From Propionispira raffinosivorans DSM 20765 (GTDB lineage: Bacteria; Bacillota; Negativicutes; Selenomonadales; Selenomonadaceae), in contig NZ_KB905841.1 of the NCBI RefSeq assembly GCF_000381065.1, forward strand, positions 68,326 to 132,325: a DNA stretch of 64,000 nucleotides, in the 5' to 3' direction. The notes beneath the pieces are model-generated. The model worked only from the letters and a program-made list of their open reading frames with translations. It made no database searches and was not told where the DNA came from. The first letter of the stretch is position 1. Each line of letters begins with the position of its first letter. Positions 1 to 6,412 of this stretch are shown here, in pieces. Position numbers and translations under genes: made by a program.

Positions 1-77
1 TAAAATATGGTAAAAATCAATAAAACAACAGCGAGACCAACACTATTTTTGATAGTCGTTGATCTCGCTGTTGTTTT
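1..77. repeat. 77-bp terminator repeat, copy 1 of 3
   Basis: Identical over 77 bases to 3494-3570 and 4189-4265. It contains the last codons and stop of an XRE-type regulator (compare the gene at 3226-3516), followed by a strong hairpin: arms AACAACAGCGAGA and its complement, with T-rich or A-rich flanks on both sides, so it can terminate in both directions. Only the very end of the host gene lies inside the window here. Confidence 0.85.
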
Positions 78-120
78 TATCCACACAATTCTACCAGCCG
101 GAGAAACACTTTTCTCACTG

Positions 121-230
121 GGTCTCCTGAATGAAGTAAAATACGCTCCCCATGGTTCTTTATGCTGAACTTCCATATAAAATATATTGCCAAATTTCAA
201 CAAGGCCGGATACTGCTGTGAAACGCATGA
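121..230 (-). pseudogene. fragment of an immunity-like gene
   Basis: Read on the minus strand, this stretch encodes QYPALLKFGNIFYMEVQHKE followed by PWGAYF. It matches residues about 45-69 of the intact protein at 1735-2067 (QYPALLNFDNIVYMEVNHKE, then PWG). No start codon or full frame surrounds it, so it is the remnant of a paralogue. It lies just downstream of the membrane-protein gene at 269-1084. A duplicated immunity-like gene fits the decayed polymorphic-toxin neighbourhood, but that function is inferred from context. Confidence 0.7.
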
Positions 231-268
231 AAATAAACAGGTTAACGACTGCTAGTACCATCATCTGT

Positions 269-1084
269 TTATGAAAATTTGGACTTCTCAAAATATGCAA
301 TAGGATTTAATGGCGTTGTTATCCAAATAAGCGGACTCAAAAAATAATGCCATTTGGATTCTCTAAAAGAATTATATCTTTTTAATTTTATTTCAATATC
401 TTTACCTTTTTCAAAATTCATTTCCGTTATGTATTCATTCTTTTTAAATAATAAAGTTTTTATTTTGTCTTGATTAATTTCATTCACAAACTCATAATTG
501 TTTTTATCCATAATTTCAATGCAAAAATCTTCTGTTTTCCTTGCCTCAATTTTATATTCAAACATGAACGCGTCTATTTCATCTACTTTATTATATGCAT
601 CACCTATTATGTTTTTAGAATTATAAACCTTTCCATACACTTTAAAAGTGTCTTTGATCTTTTGATTTTCCTGTTTTAATTCTATATTTTTCTGTACTAT
701 ATTGTCTCTATTTACAAGGTAATAACCTGAAATACACATATTTAAAATAGCACCTATAAATAAAATGAACCCCAAAGTATAGCTAATCCCCTTAGCTATA
801 CTTTTCCCGATTTTTGAATCTATAATATCATTATTTGCTATTTCTTTATTCATGAATTGTTTATAAAGTAGTATGATCCAACTCATAGGTATTTCTAAAA
901 CTTCATAAAAGGCTTGTCCTTTTAAGCCTTGTTTCTCATAATTGGGCGGTGAACCAATGATACTATATAAAACAAAAAGCCCATTTAATACCATTACTGG
1001 TGATAACAATAAGAATAGTACCAAAAATAATATAATTTTAATTAACTTAAACAAGAAACCCTGTATCTTGTAAAAAATTTTCAC
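269..1084 (-). CDS. unknown membrane protein
   Basis: I do not recognise the family. The 271-residue protein has a long hydrophobic N-terminus (about residues 9-44, probably two membrane segments), another segment near 98-123, a polar charged region with coiled-coil character just after it (ELKQENQKIKD), and a hydrophobic C-terminal stretch (LSPLIWITTPLNPIAYF). The start is taken as GTG at 1084, because AGAGGG lies 5-7 bases before it; an in-frame ATG 57 bases upstream has no such site. It sits among small immunity-like genes on the same strand, so it may be an accessory membrane immunity or effector-linked protein, but no function can be assigned. Confidence 0.6.
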   Translation of the reverse strand: MKIFYKIQGFLFKLIKIILFLVLFLLLSPVMVLNGLFVLYSIIGSPPNYEKQGLKGQAFYEVLEIPMSWIILLYKQFMNKEIANNDIIDSKIGKSIAKGISYTLGFILFIGAILNMCISGYYLVNRDNIVQKNIELKQENQKIKDTFKVYGKVYNSKNIIGDAYNKVDEIDAFMFEYKIEARKTEDFCIEIMDKNNYEFVNEINQDKIKTLLFKKNEYITEMNFEKGKDIEIKLKRYNSFRESKWHYFLSPLIWITTPLNPIAYFEKSKFS

Positions 1085-1233
1085 TGCACCCTCTTTTCCT
1101 TTCCAACTAGAAATATGCAGCATCCGTAATAGCTGAACCACTATAGCACTGATATTCTAGCAATCAACTTCCTTATTTCCCGTTAACTTCTTTTGTCAAC
1201 GAATATAAGAGCCAGTAATTACTAACAATGATA

Positions 1234-1719
1234 CTAGCAGCAAATATCATATCTTTTTGCCAAAACCCAACCATTCAAACCATAGGATGATGATATTGCA
1301 TAATAACAGTATTGATCCGCTATTAATCTTTCTGCTAATTCATCTTCGGTATTATAAGACATGGGCCAACAATAATTCTTTTTCTTTTTTAATAAATCAT
1401 TATTTCTTTTTATAAATAAATTAACATCATATTTTTCTATATCAAAAAGAATACTTCCACTTAATTCATTCTGAAAAAAATGCACCAACACATCATAAAA
1501 AAAGATATTCGTATTTCTTATCACCCCAGCTTCTTTATATTGTGTATGTAATATTATTTGGTTTTTTTTTAAATCAACTTCATAAGACATTATTTCATTA
1601 TCATGTATGCTTAACAAATTATCACTCCCAAAATCATGGTACGACCTTCCTGTAGGGCTTTTTCCTTTTATTCGATCACACAATCTATCCAGTTTATCGC
1701 AGCCTATCCAGGCTATCAT
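1234..1719 (-). CDS. hypothetical immunity-like protein
   Basis: This 161-residue protein contains SIHDNEIMSYEVDLKKNQII, a beta-rich pattern with the same histidine-aspartate signature as FHDAEISRI in the next gene (1735-2067). Small proteins with such an N-terminal motif are common among candidate immunity genes of polymorphic toxins; the link here is inference. The start is uncertain. The ATG at 1719 has a poor ribosome site, while a TTG at 1617 is preceded by GGGAG at good spacing and would put the motif at the N-terminus, as in such relatives. It follows the 110-residue gene by 14 bases, suggesting one transcript. Confidence 0.5.
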   Translation of the reverse strand: MIAWIGCDKLDRLCDRIKGKSPTGRSYHDFGSDNLLSIHDNEIMSYEVDLKKNQIILHTQYKEAGVIRNTNIFFYDVLVHFFQNELSGSILFDIEKYDVNLFIKRNNDLLKKKKNYCWPMSYNTEDELAERLIADQYCYYAISSSYGLNGWVLAKRYDICC

Positions 1720-1734
1720 CTCACTACATAGATG

Positions 1735-2067
1735 TTATTCGCTAGAAGAATATATCATTTTAGCTGTAATAACATTAATTTCATCTCCTGAATTAAGTAG
1801 AATGCTCACTTTAAAATATTCACCTTCAGCATTTTCTATACCCAATGTAGAAATATAACATCCTGGTCCCCACGGTTCCTTGTGATTAACTTCCATATAC
1901 ACTATGTTGTCGAAATTCAACAGCGCCGGATACTGATGCGTATCATCCATAATGATAGGCATTTCAAGTGTTCCCGCATCATAATCACAAATAATTCTTG
2001 AAATTTCTGCATCATGGAAGTTGATATTTTGAATTTCTTCTATTTTTTCTTTAGTAAAAATAATCAC
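1735..2067 (-). CDS. small immunity-like protein (FHDAEI type)
   Basis: This 110-residue soluble protein has FHDAEISRIICDYDAGTLEM near its N-terminus and a beta-rich middle (QYPALLNFDNIVYMEV). A broken second copy of the same gene lies at 121-230. Start is GTG at 2067. The size, acidic beta-rich character, duplication and clustering with two other small unrelated genes resemble arrays of orphan immunity genes left behind polymorphic toxin loci. No toxin gene remains intact in the window. The function is therefore an inference from context; the family has not been named here. Confidence 0.55.
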   Translation of the reverse strand: MIIFTKEKIEEIQNINFHDAEISRIICDYDAGTLEMPIIMDDTHQYPALLNFDNIVYMEVNHKEPWGPGCYISTLGIENAEGEYFKVSILLNSGDEINVITAKMIYSSSE

Positions 2068-2151
2068 TACTTATCATCACTTTTTTTATTGCCTATTGCT
2101 ATAGACGTTTTCATAATTCATCTCAATGTTACCAGTCCACTATCTCTTATT

Positions 2152-2565
2152 TTATTTAGATTGCTCCCATTTACCTCTCAATTTCTCCATGTCGCGTTCT
2201 ATCCCTGAAAGATATGATAGTGCATACGTTTTTATTTGATTCTGCCATTTCTCTTCACCATATACGTACCCTTCCAAAAAATCAAGCGTACCATTTTTAA
2301 TAAAAAGTACAAAGCCCGCACCATCTTTCACATTCACTATGTTGGCTATAACATCTCCCAGTTGAATAGGTTTAGATGTTTCCAGTTTGGGCACATTGTT
2401 TGGCACATCAAACGATGTAAAAAATCCAGTACCCGAAAATTCACGTTTCTTTATTAAAGCTTTGCGGTATTGATTTCGGAGAATCATTAATTTACCATCT
2501 TGACCATCTAAAAGCTTTGTCATTACTTCTTTTTCCATTTCAATAAATGCCCCTGATATTTCCAT
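2152..2565 (-). CDS. conserved hypothetical protein (REFSGTGFFTSF type)
   Basis: This 137-residue protein starts at an ATG with AAAGGAG eight bases upstream. It has an amphipathic helical N-terminus (MEKEVMTKLLDGQ), then REFSGTGFFTSFDVP, a GDV-containing segment, and AGFVLFIKNGTLDFLEGYVY near the C-terminus. This arrangement recurs in a family of small bacterial proteins known mainly as uncharacterised, often among immunity-type genes. It is the first gene of a run of minus-strand small genes ending near 1234. No catalytic residues can be proposed. Confidence 0.6.
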   Translation of the reverse strand: MEISGAFIEMEKEVMTKLLDGQDGKLMILRNQYRKALIKKREFSGTGFFTSFDVPNNVPKLETSKPIQLGDVIANIVNVKDGAGFVLFIKNGTLDFLEGYVYGEEKWQNQIKTYALSYLSGIERDMEKLRGKWEQSK

Positions 2566-2670
2566 GTAAATTCTCCTTTAATATTCTAAAATGAATAGTC
2601 TTTCAAAATACTGCCATCTTACACTTTTCTTCACAGCTAACGCTTTGTCCCTTGATCAACCTAACATGAA

Positions 2671-2736
2671 ATAAAAACAACTCTGGTTCATTTATAAAAT
2701 CTTAAAAAATTCTATAAATAGTAACCAGAGTCGTTT
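2671..2736 (-). terminator. hairpin terminator without an intact gene
   Basis: Arms around CAACTCTGGTT and AACCAGAGTCGTT, with an inner TTTATA/TATAAA extension. On the minus strand the stem is followed by GTTTTTATTT. It would end a minus-strand gene lying to its right, where only remnants are left. Confidence 0.6.
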
Positions 2737-2741
2737 CATTA

Positions 2742-2922
2742 ACCATATTATTCACCAATCACATGTAAGATAATCCTCTAAATGTAATGATATGACCAAA
2801 ATCTCCCATGATTTGTATTGTTAAATAACAAATCCATCTGTTACTACATAATAAATTAATAATTTGCTTTGTAATTTCATATCTTATTCTTTTTATCGAT
2901 GATTGGGTCTATTCACTTAAAC
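2742..2922. other. AT-rich stretch without a recognisable gene
   Basis: All frames are closed by stops. Short open pieces on the minus strand could be remnants of a second small gene between the terminator at 2671-2736 and the decayed gene at 2923-3174, but nothing can be identified. Confidence 0.4.
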
Positions 2923-3174
2923 TTTAACTTTTTAAATTTTTCTCTAAAAAGCTCATCCGTTAAAAATTGCCCATTATTCTCGCAACGTCGACTTGGCTAA
3001 ACCCTAAACCTGTAACAGCCTGTTTGCTTTGCCTGGGTTGACCTCTCTAATTGCATGATTCCCAAATGTAGCATGATATACATTATGCCATACATAGACA
3101 TCACGTCATTGTTTTCTAAGTTCACAATTTTCATTATTTGCTAAATAGCGTTCAAACTCTTCGCGATTGATCAT
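2923..3174 (-). pseudogene. decayed minus-strand gene
   Basis: An ATG at 3174 with AAGGCGG upstream opens MINREEFERYLANNENCELR, then an in-frame TGA is followed in the same frame by RDVYVWHNVYHATFGNHAI and REVNPGKANRLLQV before a TAG. Further sense-like text (NFLTDELFREKFKKLK) continues after a frame change and ends near 2923. A terminator-like hairpin follows at 2671-2736. At least two stops and one frameshift separate the coding-looking pieces, so this is a broken gene and not a real short ORF. The family is not recognised. Its place among immunity-like genes would suit the end of a toxin or an immunity gene. Confidence 0.5.
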
Positions 3175-3225
3175 TAAAAGCACCGCCTTTTTCTTTTTTA
3201 AACTCTCTATATCATACAATGGTAA

Positions 3226-3516
3226 ATGTCTATTATGGTGGCACAAAAGCAAAAATATATTGCGAAATATATTAATAAAACTACACAAGCTTACAGCTTG
3301 TATGAACGTGATGAACGCGATCCTGATTCAGCAACACTTATTCTACTAGCGGATTTTTTTGATGTAAGTTTAGACTATCTCCTTGGTCGCACCGACCAAT
3401 CTAAGCCCACTATCCCACCAGTCGAAAAAGCATCCGGTGATTTACCACAAGAAGCTCTCGATCGAATCGAAGAATTTAAAGACTTGATGCGACTAAAATA
3501 TGGTAAAAATCAATAA
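3226..3516 (+). pseudogene. N-terminally truncated XRE-family regulator
   Basis: From about residue 11 the reading frame gives YIAKYINKTTQAYSLYERDE and DPDSATLILLADFFDVSLDY followed by LLGR. This is the second half of a Cro/CI-type helix-turn-helix and its usual FDVSLDYLLGR ending. The first helix and the normal start (a GxRLKxLR-like segment) are missing, and no ribosome site precedes the ATGs at 3226 or 3235. The remaining C-terminus ends in DLMRLKYGKNQ, directly followed by the 77-bp terminator repeat. I read this as a regulator cut by recombination; expression of a partial protein cannot be excluded. Confidence 0.7.
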
Positions 3517-3570
3517 AACAACAGCGAGACCAACACTATTTTTGATAGTCGTTGATCTCGCTGTTGTTTT
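3494..3570. repeat. 77-bp terminator repeat, copy 2 of 3
   Basis: Identical to 1-77 and 4189-4265. Similarity to copy 3 extends well beyond the 77 bases: 3358-3636 resembles 4055-4330 at a constant offset of about 695 bases. The toxin-antitoxin cassette at 3752-4028 lies exactly between these two longer copies. Confidence 0.85.
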
Positions 3571-3751
3571 GTCCACACGAAAACCCATATTCTTAATTTA
3601 TCATCAAAGTGCTCTTAGCATATAAATTACAGAGATGCTAACATTTATCGTAGAAGTGTTTATGGATAAATATTGTATATTCGTGCCAGGTTGACACAAC
3701 CTGATTATAATAACAAATAAGGCGCCGTTGCTGCTGTCAAAGTAAACATAA

Positions 3752-3780
3752 TTGTACAACTCTATAACCTATGCTATACT
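3752..3780 (+). promoter_or_regulatory. promoter of the type I toxin mRNA
   Basis: TTGTAC at 3752-3757, a 17-base spacer and TATACT at 3775-3780. The transcript would start near 3787, just before GGTACTACCCA, which can pair with the far end of the RNA. Confidence 0.75.
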
Positions 3781-3841
3781 TATTTTTAGGTACTACCCAG
3801 CGGTAGGCGGTCAATATTACCCCTGAAATGGGGTGATGCCC

Positions 3842-3907
3842 ATGAACGAAACAAACGTGACATTGTTACTCTTTGTTGTTCTTGTGGTACTTTTACAAAA
3901 AAAGTAA
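3842..3907 (+). CDS. candidate type I toxin peptide (21 aa)
   Basis: A 21-codon frame starting MNETN, continuing with a run of Leu/Val/Phe and ending LLQKK. GGGGTG lies about six bases before the ATG at 3842, and a second in-frame ATG exists at 3836. The peptide is one short membrane helix with a lysine tail, the form shared by small holin-like type I toxins of Bacillota, though shorter than most (about 30 residues). The mRNA has a strong promoter, its 5' end (3789-3813) is complementary to its 3' region (3967-3988), and an antisense promoter faces it. Those three properties together are typical of type I systems. Toxicity itself is inference. Confidence 0.65.
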   Translation: MNETNVTLLLFVVLVVLLQKK

Positions 3908-3944
3908 CCGCCCTCGGTCTCCAAACTTAGGCGGTTACTTTTTG
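3896..3944. terminator. bidirectional terminator at the toxin stop codon
   Basis: Arms AAAGTAACCGCC (3901-3912) and GGCGGTTACTTT (3930-3941). T-runs follow in both directions (TTTTT rightwards; the A-run 3897-3903 serves the antisense strand). The toxin stop codon lies within the left arm. Confidence 0.8.
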
Positions 3945-3994
3945 AAACAGTTTTAAATTTCGGGGCTGACCGTTTAATGGGTAGCACCTTTTAT
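3896..3994 (-). ncRNA. candidate antisense antitoxin RNA
   Basis: The strong minus-strand promoter at 4000-4028 would start RNA near 3993 and the hairpin at 3901-3941 would end it, giving about 100 nucleotides complementary to the 3' part of the toxin mRNA. Its 5' part reads GGTGCTACCCATTAAACGG, nearly the same as the 5' end of the toxin mRNA (GGTACTACCCA and CGGTCA). It would therefore occupy the same 3' region that the mRNA uses to fold back on itself. Predicted only from promoters, terminator and complementarity. Confidence 0.65.
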
Positions 3995-3999
3995 ATTTA

Positions 4000-4028
4000 A
4001 TTATACCATCACCTTGATATTACTTCAA
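4000..4028 (-). promoter_or_regulatory. promoter of the antisense RNA
   Basis: On the minus strand TTGAAG (4028-4023), exactly 17 bases, then a perfect TATAAT (4005-4000). It faces the toxin promoter across about 220 bases. Confidence 0.8.
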
Positions 4029-4054
4029 TATTTCTTTCTTAACTTCTATTCTGC

Positions 4055-4211
4055 GAAATTTTTGACGTAAGTATTGACTGATCGTATCGATCAACCGAAG
4101 TTCAATATAACACCAATAGAAAAAGTATCCTGCGATTTACCACAAGAAACCCTCGATCGAATCGAAGAATTTAAAGACTTGATGCGACTAAAATATGGTA
4201 AAAATCAATAA
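4055..4211 (+). pseudogene. 3' fragment of a second XRE regulator
   Basis: Parallels 3358-3516. It starts TTTTTGACGTAAGTATTGAC (FDVS-like) and contains a stop where LLGR should be. It ends in the same RIEEFKDLMRLKYGKNQ reading as copy 2, followed by the 77-bp repeat. It has more differences from copy 2 before the shared tail than within it. Confidence 0.7.
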
Positions 4212-4265
4212 AACAACAGCGAGACCAACACTATTTTTGATAGTCGTTGATCTCGCTGTTGTTTT
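4189..4265. repeat. 77-bp terminator repeat, copy 3 of 3
   Basis: Identical to 1-77 and 3494-3570. The sequence just after it (4266-4330) still resembles 3571-3636, including GAAGTGCTCTTAG versus AAAGTGCTCTTAG. Confidence 0.85.
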
Positions 4266-4402
4266 ATTGATACGAAAAACCATAGTCTAAATTTATTATA
4301 GAAGTGCTCTTAGAAAATAAATTTCAGTACCACTACAATCTAAAAAACACTTGCAACACAAAAAGATGACCCCTACACAGTTTCCCCGACAAGTCGATCG
4401 TC

Positions 4403-4975
4403 TCATTTATGCATTGCTTTATTTGCATCTGTTAATTTGTTTATATGCTCTCTATCCCAAAATTCATTTTCCCAATAAAAGCAATCATCCTTTCGTTTCT
4501 TAAAAATACGAAATGGCTTATCTGAATTATCATATATATGGAAAATATCACATATTTGTAAAAGAGTTGGCACTAGCTTCAATGCTTTCTGATACCTACT
4601 AATAATCTTTTCCTGCGGCACATCATGTCCCCCCGCCGCTTTCCTTGTTTTGACTCGCATAACATTGATTATTGAAGCTGCCGTCAATACATAGATACAG
4701 CGGATAAAGAAACCTTCCGCTTTTGCTCTTATCAATAAGTTGATATTTCGCTCTGTCGATAATACAGTTTCAAAAGTAAAGCCTTTATGCATATCTATCA
4801 TTTTATTACGAAGTTCCTCGGCCTTTTGCGCAGCTTCTAAGTCAGTGCAATGGCTGCTACGTTTTATATCGTCAGCATTGATATAAGGTTCTATAATATT
4901 TGCCAATCTTGTAATTGTACTTTTTCCGCTCCCATTTGGACCAGCAAATACTATTATTTCCGGTTTCTTATGCAT
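4403..4975 (-). CDS. zeta-toxin-like kinase
   Basis: A 190-residue P-loop protein. Residues 8-20 give IVFAGPNGSGKST (Walker A), followed by EPYINADDI, the segment that in zeta toxins carries the substrate-facing Asp. FTFETVLST and the basic RVKTRKAAGGHDVPQEKI stretch fit zeta/AAA kinases that phosphorylate UDP-N-acetylglucosamine or nucleotide-like substrates. The ATG at 4975 overlaps the stop of the upstream small gene in ATGCATAA, showing translational coupling. A longer frame to 5152 exists but merely overlaps that gene. The protein is shorter than epsilon/zeta zeta (about 270-290 residues), so it belongs to the compact chromosomal group; toxicity is inferred. Confidence 0.75.
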   Translation of the reverse strand: MHKKPEIIVFAGPNGSGKSTITRLANIIEPYINADDIKRSSHCTDLEAAQKAEELRNKMIDMHKGFTFETVLSTERNINLLIRAKAEGFFIRCIYVLTAASIINVMRVKTRKAAGGHDVPQEKIISRYQKALKLVPTLLQICDIFHIYDNSDKPFRIFKKRKDDCFYWENEFWDREHINKLTDANKAMHK

Positions 4976-5159
4976 ATTCTCTGCTCCCGTCAGGGTATTG
5001 TATATAAGGAGCCTTCCTTTCGTGGTCATATTTTGATATTGGCAGCCCTTTAATTGTTTTGATTTCATTTTCAATTCGAACTGCCTCACTAAATCTTTTT
5101 GTAAGCTCATCATCTGATACACCACAAGTAGAGTCCAATTCATTTTGTTCATTCTTCAT
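4968..5159 (-). CDS. small putative antitoxin of the zeta-like gene
   Basis: 63 residues, strongly charged and helical in the first half (DDELTKRFSEAVRIENEIKT), ending KAPYIQYPDGSREYA. Small proteins with a YPDGxREYV-like end are commonly found directly before compact zeta-like kinases. It is not an epsilon antitoxin. AGGGGG sits nine bases before the ATG, and TATAAT with a weak TGTCAA 17 bases upstream lies about 30 bases before that site. It overlaps the kinase by eight bases, so the two proteins should be made together. Confidence 0.65.
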   Translation of the reverse strand: MKNEQNELDSTCGVSDDELTKRFSEAVRIENEIKTIKGLPISKYDHERKAPYIQYPDGSREYA

Positions 5160-5417
5160 GATCTATTCCCCCTCGTTTATCTTCATTATATAATATTTTT
5201 AAATAATTTGACACACTTACATTGCTCTGCATTTTCTTTTTTCACCTTTGTACTGGCGACCACAATATGGAGAAAATCATTCTTCAAAAAATAAAATCAA
5301 AAAAACATAGACTTAATTCATCACATAAAATTAAAATTTTTAATCACTACTAACTGTAATATTATTTTTTTAATAAAATGGAGTAAATATACTTATCATA
5401 CAAGGACCATTCGCTAT

Positions 5418-5446
5418 TTGACTTTAGCAGGCTACAAGAATAAAAT
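5418..5446 (+). promoter_or_regulatory. promoter of the GNAT gene
   Basis: TTGACT at 5418-5423, 17 bases, TAAAAT at 5441-5446, ending 38 bases before the start codon. The rest of the divergent gap 5160-5484 is AT-rich; apart from the weak promoter of the zeta pair nothing else is seen. Confidence 0.65.
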
Positions 5447-5484
5447 TAGAGATATCAATTGATAATAAAGAGGTGTTCATGTTT

Positions 5485-6255
5485 ATGAATCATTCCATCA
5501 CACATATTGAAGAATTATCTTTAAATGCCTTTCCAGCATTACAAACAGAAGTATATGATGGTTGGATCTTACGGTTTTCGGATGGTTATACGCATCGGGC
5601 AAACTGCATTTGGCCTTTATATGAATCCAGTATCGATCTTGAAACAAAAATCAAGCACTGTGAAAAAAAGTATACCGAAAAAAACCTACCAACTATTTTT
5701 AAAATAAGTGATGAAAACAATATGGATTTAGATTTTATATTGAATGCTTCCGGCTATCAATTAGTCAAAAATGTTCAATTAATGGCCTGCAATCTTTCAC
5801 AATTGCCACTCTGGCCTGTGGAAAATATTCATATCACAAAAGGCATGAACGAGTCATGGCTCGATGCCTATATTGATTTCAATGGGACACAGACGAAAAA
5901 AGTTCATGATATTGCCGCCCGCATTTTACAAAATGTATCCAGCAATATGTTTTGTGCCGAACTTAGACAAGACAATCAAATTATGGGATTTGGCCGGGTT
6001 GTCCTAGATCAGGAAATCATTGCTCTCTACAGCCTGCATATCAATGAAAAATTCCGTCGTCAGGGTCTTGGAATTCAGCTTTGCAAAGCCTTGATGAATA
6101 TTGGTATTGAACACGGTGCCGGTATCGCTTGTTTACAAGTGGCAAGCGATAATAAAAATGCGATTTCACTTTATGAAAAATTAGGCTTTCAATCAATGTA
6201 CCATTATTGGTTTCGCGAAAAACGCACCGCCAACAGTAAAGAAATCATTGATTGA
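5485..6255 (+). CDS. GNAT family N-acetyltransferase
   Basis: 256 residues. The acetyl-CoA binding core is in the C-terminal half: FGRVVLDQEIIALYSLHI (beta4), then EKFRRQGLGIQLCKALM, the R/Q-x-x-G-x-G/A loop that binds the pyrophosphate of acetyl-CoA, then ASDNKNAISLYEKLGFQ, the usual motif B. The N-terminal half (DGWILRFSDGYTHRANCIWP) is typical of two-domain GNATs in which the first domain is degenerate. Substrate unknown. The ATG at 5485 is favoured because AAAGAGGTG lies nine bases before it; an ATG at 5479 is too close. Single-gene transcript with its own terminator. Confidence 0.85.
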   Translation: MNHSITHIEELSLNAFPALQTEVYDGWILRFSDGYTHRANCIWPLYESSIDLETKIKHCEKKYTEKNLPTIFKISDENNMDLDFILNASGYQLVKNVQLMACNLSQLPLWPVENIHITKGMNESWLDAYIDFNGTQTKKVHDIAARILQNVSSNMFCAELRQDNQIMGFGRVVLDQEIIALYSLHINEKFRRQGLGIQLCKALMNIGIEHGAGIACLQVASDNKNAISLYEKLGFQSMYHYWFREKRTANSKEIID

Positions 6256-6278
6256 TTACATGCTGACCATATCAGATG

Positions 6279-6306
6279 AACCACCCGTTAAGCGGGTGGT
6301 TTTTAG
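6279..6306 (+). terminator. terminator of the GNAT gene
   Basis: AACCACCCG / CGGGTGGTTTTT hairpin with a four-base loop and a T-run. Confidence 0.85.
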
Positions 6307-6339
6307 TTTCTTTATATGATATTCAAACCTGCTACAGCA

Positions 6340-6382
6340 TAAAAAAATTCAGGTATCGTAAAATATTACGATACCTGAATTT
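6340..6382 (-). terminator. terminator of the MFS gene
   Basis: Sixteen-base perfect arms (AAATTCAGGTATCGTA, 6345-6360, and complement, 6367-6382) with a T-run on the minus strand. Confidence 0.8.
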
Positions 6383-6412
6383 AGTATGCTAACAATAAAT
6401 AAATTTGCCAAC

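Noticed and set aside
1..4265. CRISPR array made of the 77-base repeats
   Set aside because: Only three copies with unequal gaps of 3.4 kb and 0.6 kb that contain genes; no spacer structure, no cas genes.
4403..5152. Longer start for the zeta-like kinase
   Set aside because: Extension only overlaps the small partner gene in another frame; the kinase motif begins right after the ATG at 4975, which overlaps the partner's stop in the usual coupled way.
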